Shown here piece after piece: positions 23,561 through 32,054 of a stretch of 64,000 bases of DNA (positions are counted from its first letter, which is position 1; each line of letters opens with the position of its first letter). A model generated the notes under the pieces. It saw only the letters and a list, made by a program, of their open reading frames with translations. It ran no database searches and was not told where the DNA came from. The position numbers were made by a program, and so were the translations under genes. The DNA is taken from positions 1 to 64,000 of the forward strand of contig JBGSON010000019.1 of NCBI GenBank assembly GCA_041739085.1, given 5' to 3'. This stretch comes from JBGSON01 sp041739085 (lineage in GTDB: Bacteria; Patescibacteriota; Gracilibacteria; CAIRYL01).

Positions 23561-24901
23561 CTACGAGAGATATCCCCACGCGAGGAGCTTGTCGCTCAAA
23601 TCCGCCCATTTTTCTCCGATATCCGTCCGGTAGTACATATTCGGGATCTGGATGTTGCGGATTCGCGAGGCGAGATTTTCCCGGGCATCTTTCATCGTGA
23701 GCCCCGTGCCGACGGCGAGAAGCGCGACACCATACGGTCCGGTGATGAGCCACTCATTATTCTTGAGCTGTACTTCCTCGATGCACACTCCGTCATAATC
23801 TGGAGTGAGAAAAGTGACTTTCGTATCCTTCGCATATGCTTCGAATACTTTCTGGTCATCTTTATAGGGATACGGAGGCACGACGATCCTTGCCCCGATC
23901 TGAAGACCTTTCTTTACCCGGAGAACCGGCTTTTTCCCCTGAGCGAGATCAAAGAAAAAGTCTCCGATGGGATCGAGCATCCCTTCATTTTGAATATGGA
24001 TCGTGGGGTATCCGAATCGGCAGGAGAATTCGAGAGGGAAGATGCCGTTCTCATTCACGATGCAGTTGATGTCGAGATAGCCGACATACTTTTCCTTGCG
24101 GAATGTCTTTTCCATTTTCAAAAGAGTGTTTCGAAAAATAACATTCGTTTCGCTCCAGAACATGATGGTGCCCATCTCTCCCGTCATGGGGCCGAGATCT
24201 CCGGTGATGAGGCGCTTGTGCTCGAAATTGACGTTGATCGGAGCAATGAATTCGTTCCCGTTGAAAAAGGCGCCAACCGCGACCTCCACTCCATAGACTC
24301 TCTTCTGAAGTTGAAATAGTTTCATCTCTTTTTTCCAGATCCGAGCGTATGTTTCGAGGACATGGATGACATCGTTCCCGTCTTTCTCTTCGCCGACAAA
24401 CAGGAGTTTCTTGTTGTTCTGTATTTCTCCGCACGGTTTTAATACATACCGGTCGGGATTCTTTCTCACGAAAGAAATCGCATCGGGGAACGACGTGAAT
24501 TCACGGTACGGGATAATTTTCACTCCGTGTCTCTTGAGCTCTTCCTGCCCAAACCCCCGGTCATCCTCGAGCCGGTCGGTGTACGGAGTGCCGCCAATGA
24601 CATATTTTCCTCTCTTCCTCATCGCTTTCGCCTTTTTCCCTTCCTCCTGTCCCACGACATCATCGAAAATGACGACATCCGCCCAGTCGACATATTTCTC
24701 CCATTTTTCTGTTTTTTCGATAAATCCGTCAGCCACGTGTTTGTCAGACTCCTCATCAATATGCATGATGACATGATGGCCTTCGTTTTGCATCTTCCAG
24801 GCGATGTTTCCGCTGAGTCCGGAAATCGACATGATGAGAAAGTTTTTTGGATCCTTCGTTTTCTTATCATCCTTCCCGGACATGAGCACAGGATCTGTCA
24901 T
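23561..24901 (-). CDS. ATP-grasp protein related to phosphoribosylamine-glycine ligase
   Basis: A 446-residue protein resembling PurD in its ATP-grasp core: ISGLSGNIAWKMQNEGHHV at the N-terminal Rossmann end, RYVLKPCGEIQNNKKLLFVG for ATP binding, GVEVAVGAFFNGNEF and LEFSCRFGYP (the metal-binding Glu/Asn region of GARS, here with S-C-R), and a C-domain with GVALLAVGTGLTMKDARENL. No other purine gene is nearby, and GARS homologs in CPR genomes often occur alone, so the substrate may not be phosphoribosylamine. ATG 24901 is used; ATG 24883 (MSGKDDKK) is possible. A hairpin (24924-24940) and TTGACA (24957-24952) lie upstream. Confidence 0.82.
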   Translation of the reverse strand: MTDPVLMSGKDDKKTKDPKNFLIMSISGLSGNIAWKMQNEGHHVIMHIDEESDKHVADGFIEKTEKWEKYVDWADVVIFDDVVGQEEGKKAKAMRKRGKYVIGGTPYTDRLEDDRGFGQEELKRHGVKIIPYREFTSFPDAISFVRKNPDRYVLKPCGEIQNNKKLLFVGEEKDGNDVIHVLETYARIWKKEMKLFQLQKRVYGVEVAVGAFFNGNEFIAPINVNFEHKRLITGDLGPMTGEMGTIMFWSETNVIFRNTLLKMEKTFRKEKYVGYLDINCIVNENGIFPLEFSCRFGYPTIHIQNEGMLDPIGDFFFDLAQGKKPVLRVKKGLQIGARIVVPPYPYKDDQKVFEAYAKDTKVTFLTPDYDGVCIEEVQLKNNEWLITGPYGVALLAVGTGLTMKDARENLASRIRNIQIPNMYYRTDIGEKWADLSDKLLAWGYLS

Positions 24902-24923
24902 TTTTCATATATAAAAATATTTC

Positions 24924-24957
24924 AGGAGGATTTTCCTCCTTCTTCCATGCTTGTCAA
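24924..24957 (-). promoter_or_regulatory. Possible promoter and leader hairpin of the ATP-grasp gene
   Basis: On the minus strand a consensus TTGACA (24957-24952) is followed by an AGGAGGA/TCCTCCT hairpin (24940-24924) and an AT-rich stretch before the ATG. The -10 at the right distance is poor (AAAATC), so the exact start is unclear. Confidence 0.3.
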
Positions 24958-25069
24958 ATCTCTGCTCAATATTCGACGAGGAGGGATTCAATGCTTGATT
25001 TTCAACGGTGGATATCCTAGAAATCATTTGATTTTTCCGGTACTCTTTTGTTGATTTTTCCATTTTTCC

Positions 25070-26047
25070 ATGAAAAGAATTCTCATTTTTGTATTTTCTG
25101 TAGCCCTTCCGGTTTTATCCGCTTCCGCTTTCTCCGATGTTCCATCCTCCCACAAGTACTATGAGGAGATATCAGCACTTGCTGCGGACGGGATCCTTGA
25201 GGGATACCCCGATGGCACGTTTAAACCAGGAGAAACGATCAACCGCGTCGAACTCACGAAGATCATGGTCGCATCCATCCTCGATTACGATCCGGGGCAG
25301 GACCCATCCGGTTTTGATATTTATGCGCTCGCAGGAGTCCCTTTTTCCGATGTGGAGAGCGGGGAGTGGTATATCCCGTATCTCAGAAAGGCAGTCGAGA
25401 ACGATATCATCAGCGGGTATCCTGATTCGACCTTTCGTCCGGAAGATGAAGTGAATTATGCCGAAGCGGCAAAGATCATCGTGGAAAGCATCGGGATCAA
25501 AAAGGAATCGGGAGGAGAGTGGTATGAGCCGTACACGAGCGCCCTCCAGGAGCTCAATGCAGTTCCCGAGAGCGTTGTACGATTTGACCAGGAGCTCACC
25601 CGCGGGGAAATCGCGTTCATCCTCTATGCGCTCCGGGATTTTTATACAGAAGGAGGAGACGGCTTTACCGCATACCGGATATCAGATGTCTCAACACTCG
25701 ATGATTTCAAAGGACTGAATCCTTCGGTCATCTTTATCGGAGGACTCTACTGTTCCCACTGCCAGGCAGAGGCGCCGGAATTCGAACGCCTTGTTTGGGA
25801 TGAGTACAAGGATGAAGTCAATATCTGGCTTCAGGTCATCGATTGGGATGACGTCGGGTTTCCGGTGGAAGTCGCCCAGGGATATAATGAAAACATCTCC
25901 TATGAGGCACTGACCGGAGAATCCTGCGGATTTGTCCCTGCCTGGGTTGTTCTTGATCTTGCAGGGAATGTCCAGATGACTTCCTGCGGGGGAGAACACA
26001 CGCTGGAAGAAATGGTGGCCGAACTGGAATTATTGCTCGCATCATAG
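25070..26047 (+). CDS. SLH-domain surface protein fused to a thioredoxin-like domain
   Basis: A 325-residue secreted protein. A signal peptide covers residues 1-20 (ending SASA). Three SLH repeats follow: about 21-66 (ILEGYPDGTFKPGETINRVE), 91-140 (IISGYPDSTFRPEDEVNYAE) and a degenerate one at 150-187 (LTRGE). Residues 205-325 form a thioredoxin-like fold with CSHC at 228-231 in IFIGGLYCSHCQAEAP and a cis-proline candidate P290 in GFVPAWVVLD; two more cysteines are at 286 and 306. SLH repeats bind secondary cell-wall polymers, so this would be a wall-anchored thiol oxidoreductase or disulphide isomerase. The fusion is unusual. Confidence 0.9.
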   Translation: MKRILIFVFSVALPVLSASAFSDVPSSHKYYEEISALAADGILEGYPDGTFKPGETINRVELTKIMVASILDYDPGQDPSGFDIYALAGVPFSDVESGEWYIPYLRKAVENDIISGYPDSTFRPEDEVNYAEAAKIIVESIGIKKESGGEWYEPYTSALQELNAVPESVVRFDQELTRGEIAFILYALRDFYTEGGDGFTAYRISDVSTLDDFKGLNPSVIFIGGLYCSHCQAEAPEFERLVWDEYKDEVNIWLQVIDWDDVGFPVEVAQGYNENISYEALTGESCGFVPAWVVLDLAGNVQMTSCGGEHTLEEMVAELELLLAS

Positions 26048-26065
26048 TTCCGGTATCCTCACGAT

Positions 26066-26686
26066 ATGTTTGAATCGAAACCCATCCGGCTGAAGCACCT
26101 GTTTCATCATGAGACAAAGAGAGAGGTCTTCATCAAGTTTGTGATCCTCTTCATCATTCTCTTCATCTACACCGGATCTCTCACCTGGAAATACGGGATG
26201 GAAAACGGAGGGCATCTCGCCGCAATCATCTGGAGCTTTTTTGTCGTCTGCACGCCCGTTGCGGAAGCGGGACTCGTCATCGATCTTCCCATGAGGCTCA
26301 TTTTCGGGATGAGGATGCTCTATTCCGAGTTCATCGTCTACTTCATAGCAGTCCTCATTAATGTGTTCAGCCTTGTCTTCAGGCCGGAGATCTATGATTC
26401 ACTTTTTCTCACGAAGCTCTTCCGCCAGATACTCCTTCATCCGTATCCGTACTGGATCATCATCCTCATCGCGACTACCGGGTCATTCCTCTCCGTCCTT
26501 TTCGCGGACGAACTCCTCGATTACATCAAGCATCGCCATTGCATTTTCCATCATCAGCATCGGCTCAAACATCAGATTATCGTTACCCTCTTCATATTTG
26601 TATTCATTGTCCTCGCATACGGCTTTGTCATGAAGGAGTTTAATATTTCAGTGGATTCTGCCGCCGGGGCGAATCTCTTATTCTGA
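26066..26686 (+). CDS. Polytopic membrane protein, 206 aa
   Basis: I do not recognise the family. Five hydrophobic segments are seen, near residues 23-40, 52-72, 84-110, 127-150 and 170-192, with a His-rich loop (KHRHCIFHHQHRLKHQ) between the fourth and fifth that could bind metal. It begins 18 nt after the SLH-thioredoxin gene, so cotranscription is likely. Its end overlaps the end of the convergent rnhB gene by 9 nt. Confidence 0.7.
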   Translation: MFESKPIRLKHLFHHETKREVFIKFVILFIILFIYTGSLTWKYGMENGGHLAAIIWSFFVVCTPVAEAGLVIDLPMRLIFGMRMLYSEFIVYFIAVLINVFSLVFRPEIYDSLFLTKLFRQILLHPYPYWIIILIATTGSFLSVLFADELLDYIKHRHCIFHHQHRLKHQIIVTLFIFVFIVLAYGFVMKEFNISVDSAAGANLLF

Positions 26687-27277
26687 AAGCGTTTTCATTG
26701 GAGAAAAGGACATCCGGTGGATCGGACAGGGACCGTACTTCCGGAGAGCATCTTCGTGCTCTCTGGTCCCGTATCCTTTGTTCTCCCGGAATCCGTACTG
26801 CGGGTATTTCTCGTGCATCTTCAGCATGAACATATCCCGGCTCACTTTTGCGAGGATCGATGCGGCAGCGATACTTTCACTCCGTTCATCGCCCTTGATG
26901 ATCGCGAGCTGGGGGATGTCCGGAGAAGAAAAATTCACCGCGTCGATGAGAATAAAATCAGGGAGGAGTGAAAGCTTTCTCAGTGCTTTTCCCATCGTGC
27001 TCTTTGTCGCCCTCAAAATGTCTGTCCGGTCGATCTCTTCATTGCTTTCCCACGCGATTCCGAATGAGAGCGCCTTTTCTCTGATCTCATGAAAAAGATA
27101 CTCCCGCACCTCCGGAGAGAGTTTTTTTGAATCATCGATCCCTTCGATCCCGTGATGCTCCGGGAGGATGACCGCAGCGGCAAAGACCGGACCCGCCAGC
27201 GGACCTCTTCCGGCCTCATCGATCCCCGCGATGAGGGAATAGCCTTTTGCTCGATACAGATGATCGATGGATTTCAC
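26678..27277 (-). CDS. rnhB: Ribonuclease HII
   Basis: A 199-residue enzyme that cuts RNA in RNA-DNA hybrids and removes single ribonucleotides from DNA. The motif GIDEAGRGPLAGPV holds the catalytic D20 and E21; IDDSKKLSP, LIDAVN and the KVSRDMFM segment supply the remaining conserved residues, and EHEDALRKYGPCPIHRMSF is the usual C-terminal block. The length is normal for a short RNase HII. It is transcribed against the preceding membrane protein gene. Confidence 0.95.
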   Translation of the reverse strand: MKSIDHLYRAKGYSLIAGIDEAGRGPLAGPVFAAAVILPEHHGIEGIDDSKKLSPEVREYLFHEIREKALSFGIAWESNEEIDRTDILRATKSTMGKALRKLSLLPDFILIDAVNFSSPDIPQLAIIKGDERSESIAAASILAKVSRDMFMLKMHEKYPQYGFRENKGYGTREHEDALRKYGPCPIHRMSFSPMKTLSE

Positions 27278-27375
27278 GTGTTCATTGTAACACTTGGTGA
27301 AGTTTTTTTCATATTTTTCTTGCTTCTCTCAGAGAAAGTCGTGGAGAATAGTACCGGTATGTATTATCCGATTCC

Positions 27376-28383
27376 TTGAAAAAAATCCTCTTCGTCTCAT
27401 CAGCCATTTTCGCACTCGCTTTTTCTTCCGGCACGGCAAATGCCGAGGATTATTGCTGTGAGGAACGTGAAGGGATCTGCGGCCTCGACTGCTGCGACGG
27501 GAGCGTCCCGCAGGATTATAGTCCCGAGTGCCGCACGGACATCCTGAAGTGGTATAGCGATGAATACGATCTCTGCCTCCGCTATGAGAGCGACTTCAGG
27601 ACAGAAGTGAGAATCGCCCGTGAACTTGGCGATAATGAGAGATATCTTGCCGCCTGGGAAAAATACGTTTTTTATATCGAGGAATGCAACGCTCAGAGCG
27701 ATGAGTGGGAAGACGCGATGATTTTTTTCCGGGATATGCGGGAGGAAGAAGACCTTCAGGCGAAATGGTACGACCGCGGAAGAAACCCCTGCCATTCCGG
27801 ATATATTTTTGAAGAAGGATCAAGGAGATGTCTCCCGAAGAGAGAGTATTGCAGAGTCGTCCATGGGGACGCATCCGTCCTCCGGAGCGGAGAGTGCGAA
27901 TGCGCGAGAGGATATGTGATGAAGGAATCGCAATGCGTTTCGGAAGCGATCAGTGAAAATCCGCCGGAAGAAGAGAATATCCCTGCCGTTCCTCATGAAG
28001 AAATTCCTGCCCAAGAAGAGGATAACGCTGATCCGTTCGACGAAAACAATGCTGGAGCTGAGGAAGAAGTTTTTCTCAATATTCCCGCCGGAGGACAATA
28101 TGAAAAGATCGGTCCGTTTCTCGTGAAAGTGAGAGTATTTCCGTTTTCCGTTTTCGAAATAAAATGGAAAATCCGCGACCTCAGAATAAACCAGAATGTC
28201 AGCTCATTTCATCTCACTGTTTTTGATCCTCAGGGGAACGTGAAAGACGATAAATCGCTGGAAAAAGACCGATCGAATTTCTCTTTCATTTCTTCTTCGC
28301 GGGGGAGATGGAAGGCGAAACTCATCATGCTCAGCCATTACGGCGAGCATATGGGAGAGATCCTCATCTCCTTCGATCTCTAG
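27376..28383 (+). CDS. Secreted cysteine-rich protein, TTG start
   Basis: A 335-residue exported protein of unknown function. The signal peptide MKKILFVSSAIFALAFSSGTANA begins at a TTG codon; the nearby ATG at 27359 is in a frame that stops at this point, so TTG is the real start. The mature N-terminus is Cys-rich (CCEEREGICGLDCC), followed by a helical part (residues 55-125), a second Cys-rich module (NPCHSGYIFEEGSRRCLPK through CECARGYVMKESQC, EGF/TIL-like spacing), an acidic Pro/Glu linker and a beta-rich C-terminal domain of about 100 residues. Confidence 0.8.
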   Translation: MKKILFVSSAIFALAFSSGTANAEDYCCEEREGICGLDCCDGSVPQDYSPECRTDILKWYSDEYDLCLRYESDFRTEVRIARELGDNERYLAAWEKYVFYIEECNAQSDEWEDAMIFFRDMREEEDLQAKWYDRGRNPCHSGYIFEEGSRRCLPKREYCRVVHGDASVLRSGECECARGYVMKESQCVSEAISENPPEEENIPAVPHEEIPAQEEDNADPFDENNAGAEEEVFLNIPAGGQYEKIGPFLVKVRVFPFSVFEIKWKIRDLRINQNVSSFHLTVFDPQGNVKDDKSLEKDRSNFSFISSSRGRWKAKLIMLSHYGEHMGEILISFDL

Positions 28384-28384
28384 A

Positions 28385-28933
28385 TCATCTGCTCACACAA
28401 GGATTTCCTGTGATGAAAAACCGCCAGGGAAAGTCTTTTCCTTCTGATATTCCGATCCGCGAAGAAACTCCGATTTCAGATTCCGGGATTTTTTTGAACT
28501 GAGAGATCCGGAAATCGCCATTTACTTCCTTTCCATTCAATTCTCTCGTAATCCCGAATGCACTACAGAGCTTTCCCGGTCCGGACGTCAGGTTTCTGAA
28601 AATCTTCGTTTTTCTTCTCTCTTCCATTGCGGAGATTCCTTCGACCGGTTCGACCGCCCTGATGAGGACTGCACCGCGCGAACCTTTGTTCGTCGTGATA
28701 TTGAGGCAGTGGTACATCCCATAGATAAAATACACGTAGAGATGGGCATGGGTCTCGAGCATGATTCTGCTCCGGGGAGTGATGCGATGCGCGTGGGAAG
28801 CGGGATCATCGCGATATGCTTCCGTTTCCACGATCATTCCTGAACAATTATTGTATTCAATCTTCGCGCCAAGGAGTTTTCTCGCTATCTCCACGGAATC
28901 TTGCTCGAACCAGGATTTGTCGAAAAAATTCAT
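28385..28933 (-). CDS. 3-methyladenine DNA glycosylase (AAG/MPG family)
   Basis: A 182-residue base-excision repair enzyme that removes alkylated purines. The family signature is GMIVETEAYRDDPASHAHRITPRSR, with the catalytic Glu in VETEAY; YVYFIYGMYHCLNITTNKGSRGAVLIRAVEP and LTSGPGKLCSAFGI follow in the expected order. The frame is open to 28987, but MNFFDKSWFEQDS at 28933 is the normal beginning. It is convergent with the Cys-rich secreted protein gene, with stops 1 nt apart. Confidence 0.93.
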   Translation of the reverse strand: MNFFDKSWFEQDSVEIARKLLGAKIEYNNCSGMIVETEAYRDDPASHAHRITPRSRIMLETHAHLYVYFIYGMYHCLNITTNKGSRGAVLIRAVEPVEGISAMEERRKTKIFRNLTSGPGKLCSAFGITRELNGKEVNGDFRISQFKKIPESEIGVSSRIGISEGKDFPWRFFITGNPCVSR

Positions 28934-29053
28934 GGGGATGAAGAGGATTCTGAAATGCATCATATCCGTCCTGAAGAGCATTTGCATAGAGATGAACTTC
29001 CTTTTTCTCCAAAAAAATAGTAAAATTCTATGAAATACAAATAAAAATTCCTC

Positions 29054-31126
29054 ATGGGAAATCCTGAAATACGTTCTTTCGATGGCGCTTATGAGAATCT
29101 AGGAACTCTTGAGCCCCTGGTTCAAAAACCTAAAGAAACACCTGGACAAAAGGAGGCGAGGAGAAAATCCGAAAGGGACAGAGCAAAAAAGGAAGAGGAA
29201 GGAAGGAAGATGAGGGAAACCCTCGAGGGAAGTAAGTTTTATCAACAGATACTGAATGCAAATCAAGGGGTTGCGCGGGCAATCCAACGGGATATCTATG
29301 AGTGGAGCGCACGAATTGAGTCTGATGGGGTTCCGGAAGAAGGAGGAGATGAAAAAGAAAGAACAACTCCGCTCATAGGGATTGAAAGAGTTCGGGGAGA
29401 AATCGAAAATCAAGAAGCGAAACATTATGTGGAGCTCCTCCGTCCGGTTTTAGGAGATAAAGAGAAGCTTCAACAGATGTTTACCTTGCTCGATGCTTAT
29501 TCCGAAGATATTCAACATGGCTTCTCCAGATCACCCGAAAGAAGAAGAGCTTTCATCGATGTGTATCTAAAAATTTCAGATAGAGATACGAAACAAGACG
29601 TCGAGATTCGACTGTATGCCCTATTCGGGAAGCAGGACACGCATGCTGTTTTCGAGAGTATTGCGAATTCTCCTGAGCTTCAGAAGGGATACTCCGCAAC
29701 AACGAGAGAATCGCCTGATGCCCCGACACTTTCTGGGATGAGAGTATTCCGCCTGGGAAGAGGAGAATCCCTCACGGCGGCACGACACGTTCAGGGAAAA
29801 CATTCTCCCGAGGCAGTAAGGTCACTGCAGATGGGAGCAGCGGAGGAGAGAGAAGGGATCAATAAGTCCATTCGGAACTATCTCTTTGAGGATTCAGAAG
29901 GGAATACATACAGTAAGGAAATCTGTAATGACATCTGCATTCTCCTCAACGGATATCGCTGTCTTGATGATCCCGCAAAAATCCTTCAGCTTTCCCGGGA
30001 GCAGAAGATCGCATTTGCCGAACAGTATGAATTGATAACCGGAAAACCAAAACAGGAAGTCTATCTTGTTATCATGAGCGGAGATCGTTCAGCAAAAGGG
30101 ATCGCACTCATGTCGGAAGCGGGAAAAAGCGGGGATGCATGGACAGCGATCCAGGAGAGCTATAAGGCAGGGACTGTCGAAGAATCCATTCCCGCGGCCG
30201 TGAATGCCTTTCTCGCCGATCCGAGCATACCGGAAGAGGAAAAAAATGCGGTGAAAAAGAGTCTCGATGAATACGGAACTGCCTGGAACTATTACCAGGA
30301 AGCGAAGAACGCGTACGAGAGATATCTCAAAGAGGAAGCGAAAAAGAGTTCCGAGGCGGGAATGACAGAGGAGGAGAGCACTGAAATCGCAGAAAGTTTT
30401 GGAGGCGAGGACGTCGCAGAAACATTTGCCAATATGGGGTGCACATTTCCCCAGGGGATCCCGGAATTTTCCCCTGACATGAAAGAAGTCGAGTTCACGG
30501 TGAATACGCCGGAGAGAGGCGAATCGACCGTTAGGGTTGAGAGGGGAGGAGGAAATCATTTCCAGTTTTACATCGTTGACGAAAACGCCCTGGACAGAGG
30601 AGATAAATCCGATGGAGTCCATAATGCCGGGAACTCTGAAGAAGGCGCAAGGGAGCTTCAGAAGAAATTCGAGAACGCGGTCGAGACCCGATATGTGAAC
30701 GACCTGGTCGCGCATTACCTCCCCATGCCTGATCCTGAGACGAAAAAGGATGTCGACCAGTACTGGTACGACGAAGATATGATGCGAGTTTGGGAAAATC
30801 TCACGCCTCTTGTGGGAGAAAGGGGATTTGTAAAGCTCCTGAAGCTCATCGATTACGAAGTGAGAGTGCATCATAAGACCTACGAAAGCGTTTTTCGTGA
30901 TGAGCTCCAGATCGGAGGGATCAACAATATGAGAATTGATCCCTGGCAAATCCGGAATCTTGCCTGGGTGCTCAGAGAGAGAGTCCCGACAGAGAAAATG
31001 CGGGATGCCGGTACCATGGAATCGGAAAAGCCAGTATATGAATATAAAAATCTCCTTGATGATATGGAGCGGATTTCCGGGATCACCCGGAAAGAACAGC
31101 CTGATTCTAGAACCCCTACTTCCTAA
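29054..31126 (+). CDS. Large soluble helical protein, 690 aa
   Basis: I do not recognise this protein. It has no signal peptide or membrane helix. Residues 25-60 are strongly charged (KEARRKSERDRAKKEEEGRK), and most of the chain is predicted helical, with a beta-rich insert around residue 475-530 (EVEFTVNTPERGESTVRVER). The last residues (SRTPTS) and the stop codon are encoded by the start of the long hairpin repeat at 31113-31204, so the C-terminus has probably been altered. A protein of similar size and style is encoded at 58889-60958, but I see no clear sequence similarity. Confidence 0.8.
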   Translation: MGNPEIRSFDGAYENLGTLEPLVQKPKETPGQKEARRKSERDRAKKEEEGRKMRETLEGSKFYQQILNANQGVARAIQRDIYEWSARIESDGVPEEGGDEKERTTPLIGIERVRGEIENQEAKHYVELLRPVLGDKEKLQQMFTLLDAYSEDIQHGFSRSPERRRAFIDVYLKISDRDTKQDVEIRLYALFGKQDTHAVFESIANSPELQKGYSATTRESPDAPTLSGMRVFRLGRGESLTAARHVQGKHSPEAVRSLQMGAAEEREGINKSIRNYLFEDSEGNTYSKEICNDICILLNGYRCLDDPAKILQLSREQKIAFAEQYELITGKPKQEVYLVIMSGDRSAKGIALMSEAGKSGDAWTAIQESYKAGTVEESIPAAVNAFLADPSIPEEEKNAVKKSLDEYGTAWNYYQEAKNAYERYLKEEAKKSSEAGMTEEESTEIAESFGGEDVAETFANMGCTFPQGIPEFSPDMKEVEFTVNTPERGESTVRVERGGGNHFQFYIVDENALDRGDKSDGVHNAGNSEEGARELQKKFENAVETRYVNDLVAHYLPMPDPETKKDVDQYWYDEDMMRVWENLTPLVGERGFVKLLKLIDYEVRVHHKTYESVFRDELQIGGINNMRIDPWQIRNLAWVLRERVPTEKMRDAGTMESEKPVYEYKNLLDDMERISGITRKEQPDSRTPTS

Positions 31127-31318
31127 TTCTTACTTCCTACTTCCTGCTTCTCTCCTCCGGCGCGCATGTAAGAATTAGGACTTGGGAAGTAGGAATTAGG
31201 AATCCAAATCACTTCCTACTTCTTAATTCCTACTTCCTACTTCTTACTTCCTGCTTCCCTCTTCCGGCGTATGTGAAAGAATTAGGAATTAGGAAGTAAG
31301 AAGTAAGAATTAGGGGCC
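31113..31318. repeat. Tandem long hairpins built from ACTTCCTA words (family D)
   Basis: Two hairpins in tandem, 31113-31204 and 31209-31318. The left arms are runs of the words ACTTCCT, AATTCCT and ACTTCTT; the right arms are their complements (AGGAATTAGGAAGTA). The two loops share CTCC/TTCCGGCG and ATGT. A single-arm copy (TTAGGAATTTGGGATTAGGA) is at 41205-41249. Confidence 0.7.
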
Positions 31319-31346
31319 TCCCCCATTCATTTTTCCATCCCGTCCA

Positions 31347-31916
31347 ATGTCAAAAACCAGCAAATCTCCTTCCACCGACCACGACACCATCCTCGAACTC
31401 GAATACAAATACGCGAGTGAGACCGCGTTCCAGGCGATGGAAGACCGGCACAAGATTGTGAGCTTCTTCATCTCCCTCACGGGAATCGTAAGCTCTGTCA
31501 TCTTTGGGATCAATGAATTCTCAAAGGGGATCAATCCCACGGTCATCGCTTTTTTTTCGTATATCGGTTTCGTTATCGGACTCCTTTTTCTCATGAACCT
31601 CGTCCGACTCCGGCAGGCGTGGCACGAGAGCATACGGGTCATGAATCAGATCAAGTCATACTACTTTCAGAAATCAGTCCTGAAAGATCTGAAAGATGCG
31701 TTCCTCTGGAGAGAAGAAACGATCCCGAAGCCGGAGAAAGGATGGACGATCTTTTTCTTCTCCGTCATCCTCATCGCGCTTCTCGACAGCATCCTCTTTG
31801 CCGTGTCTCTTCTCTTTTTCCTTCCGGGAAGCATGGTGACTGTTTACGTGATCGGAATATCGATATTCATTGCTCAGCTCGCTCTCTACTTCGCGATGCT
31901 GAAGTGGAATAAGTGA
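31347..31916 (+). CDS. Four-helix membrane protein, SLATT-like
   Basis: A 189-residue membrane protein. A charged N-terminus with EYKYASETAFQAMEDRHK precedes two helices (residues about 36-55 and 66-87), a cytoplasmic stretch with VRLRQAWHESIRVMNQIKSYYFQ, and two more helices (about 130-155 and 160-182). The YxxAxEAFxxxEDRH-like start followed by a helix pair resembles SLATT and related small membrane modules, which are predicted pore formers in defence and signalling systems. The match is from general appearance and no partner gene is adjacent, so function stays open. Hairpin repeats flank it on both sides. Confidence 0.7.
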   Translation: MSKTSKSPSTDHDTILELEYKYASETAFQAMEDRHKIVSFFISLTGIVSSVIFGINEFSKGINPTVIAFFSYIGFVIGLLFLMNLVRLRQAWHESIRVMNQIKSYYFQKSVLKDLKDAFLWREETIPKPEKGWTIFFFSVILIALLDSILFAVSLLFFLPGSMVTVYVIGISIFIAQLALYFAMLKWNK

Positions 31917-31920
31917 GGGG

Positions 31921-32006
31921 AAACACAAAGCACAAAACACAAAAGAAAAAAGAAGAAGCGTTTGTTCTCTTCCTTTCTCTTTTGTGCTTTTTCTTTTTTC
32001 TTTTTG
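31921..32006. repeat. Long hairpin of CACAAAAG words (family A)
   Basis: The A-rich arm (31921-31958: CAAAACACAAAAGAAAAAAG) pairs with the T-rich arm (31965-32006: CTTTTGTGCTTTTTCTTTTT) around a short loop. A TATAAT box at 32020-32025 follows and may serve the next gene. Confidence 0.65.
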
Positions 32007-32054
32007 CACTCTCTGAGCGTATAATCCTGATATTCTCTCATTTTGGATTTCGCC

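Noticed and set aside
31113..31318. A CRISPR array in the ACTTCCTA repeats (also considered at 58717-58840)
   Set aside because: The repeated words are only 7-8 nt, there are no spacers of constant length, the structures are inverted, and no cas gene is near.
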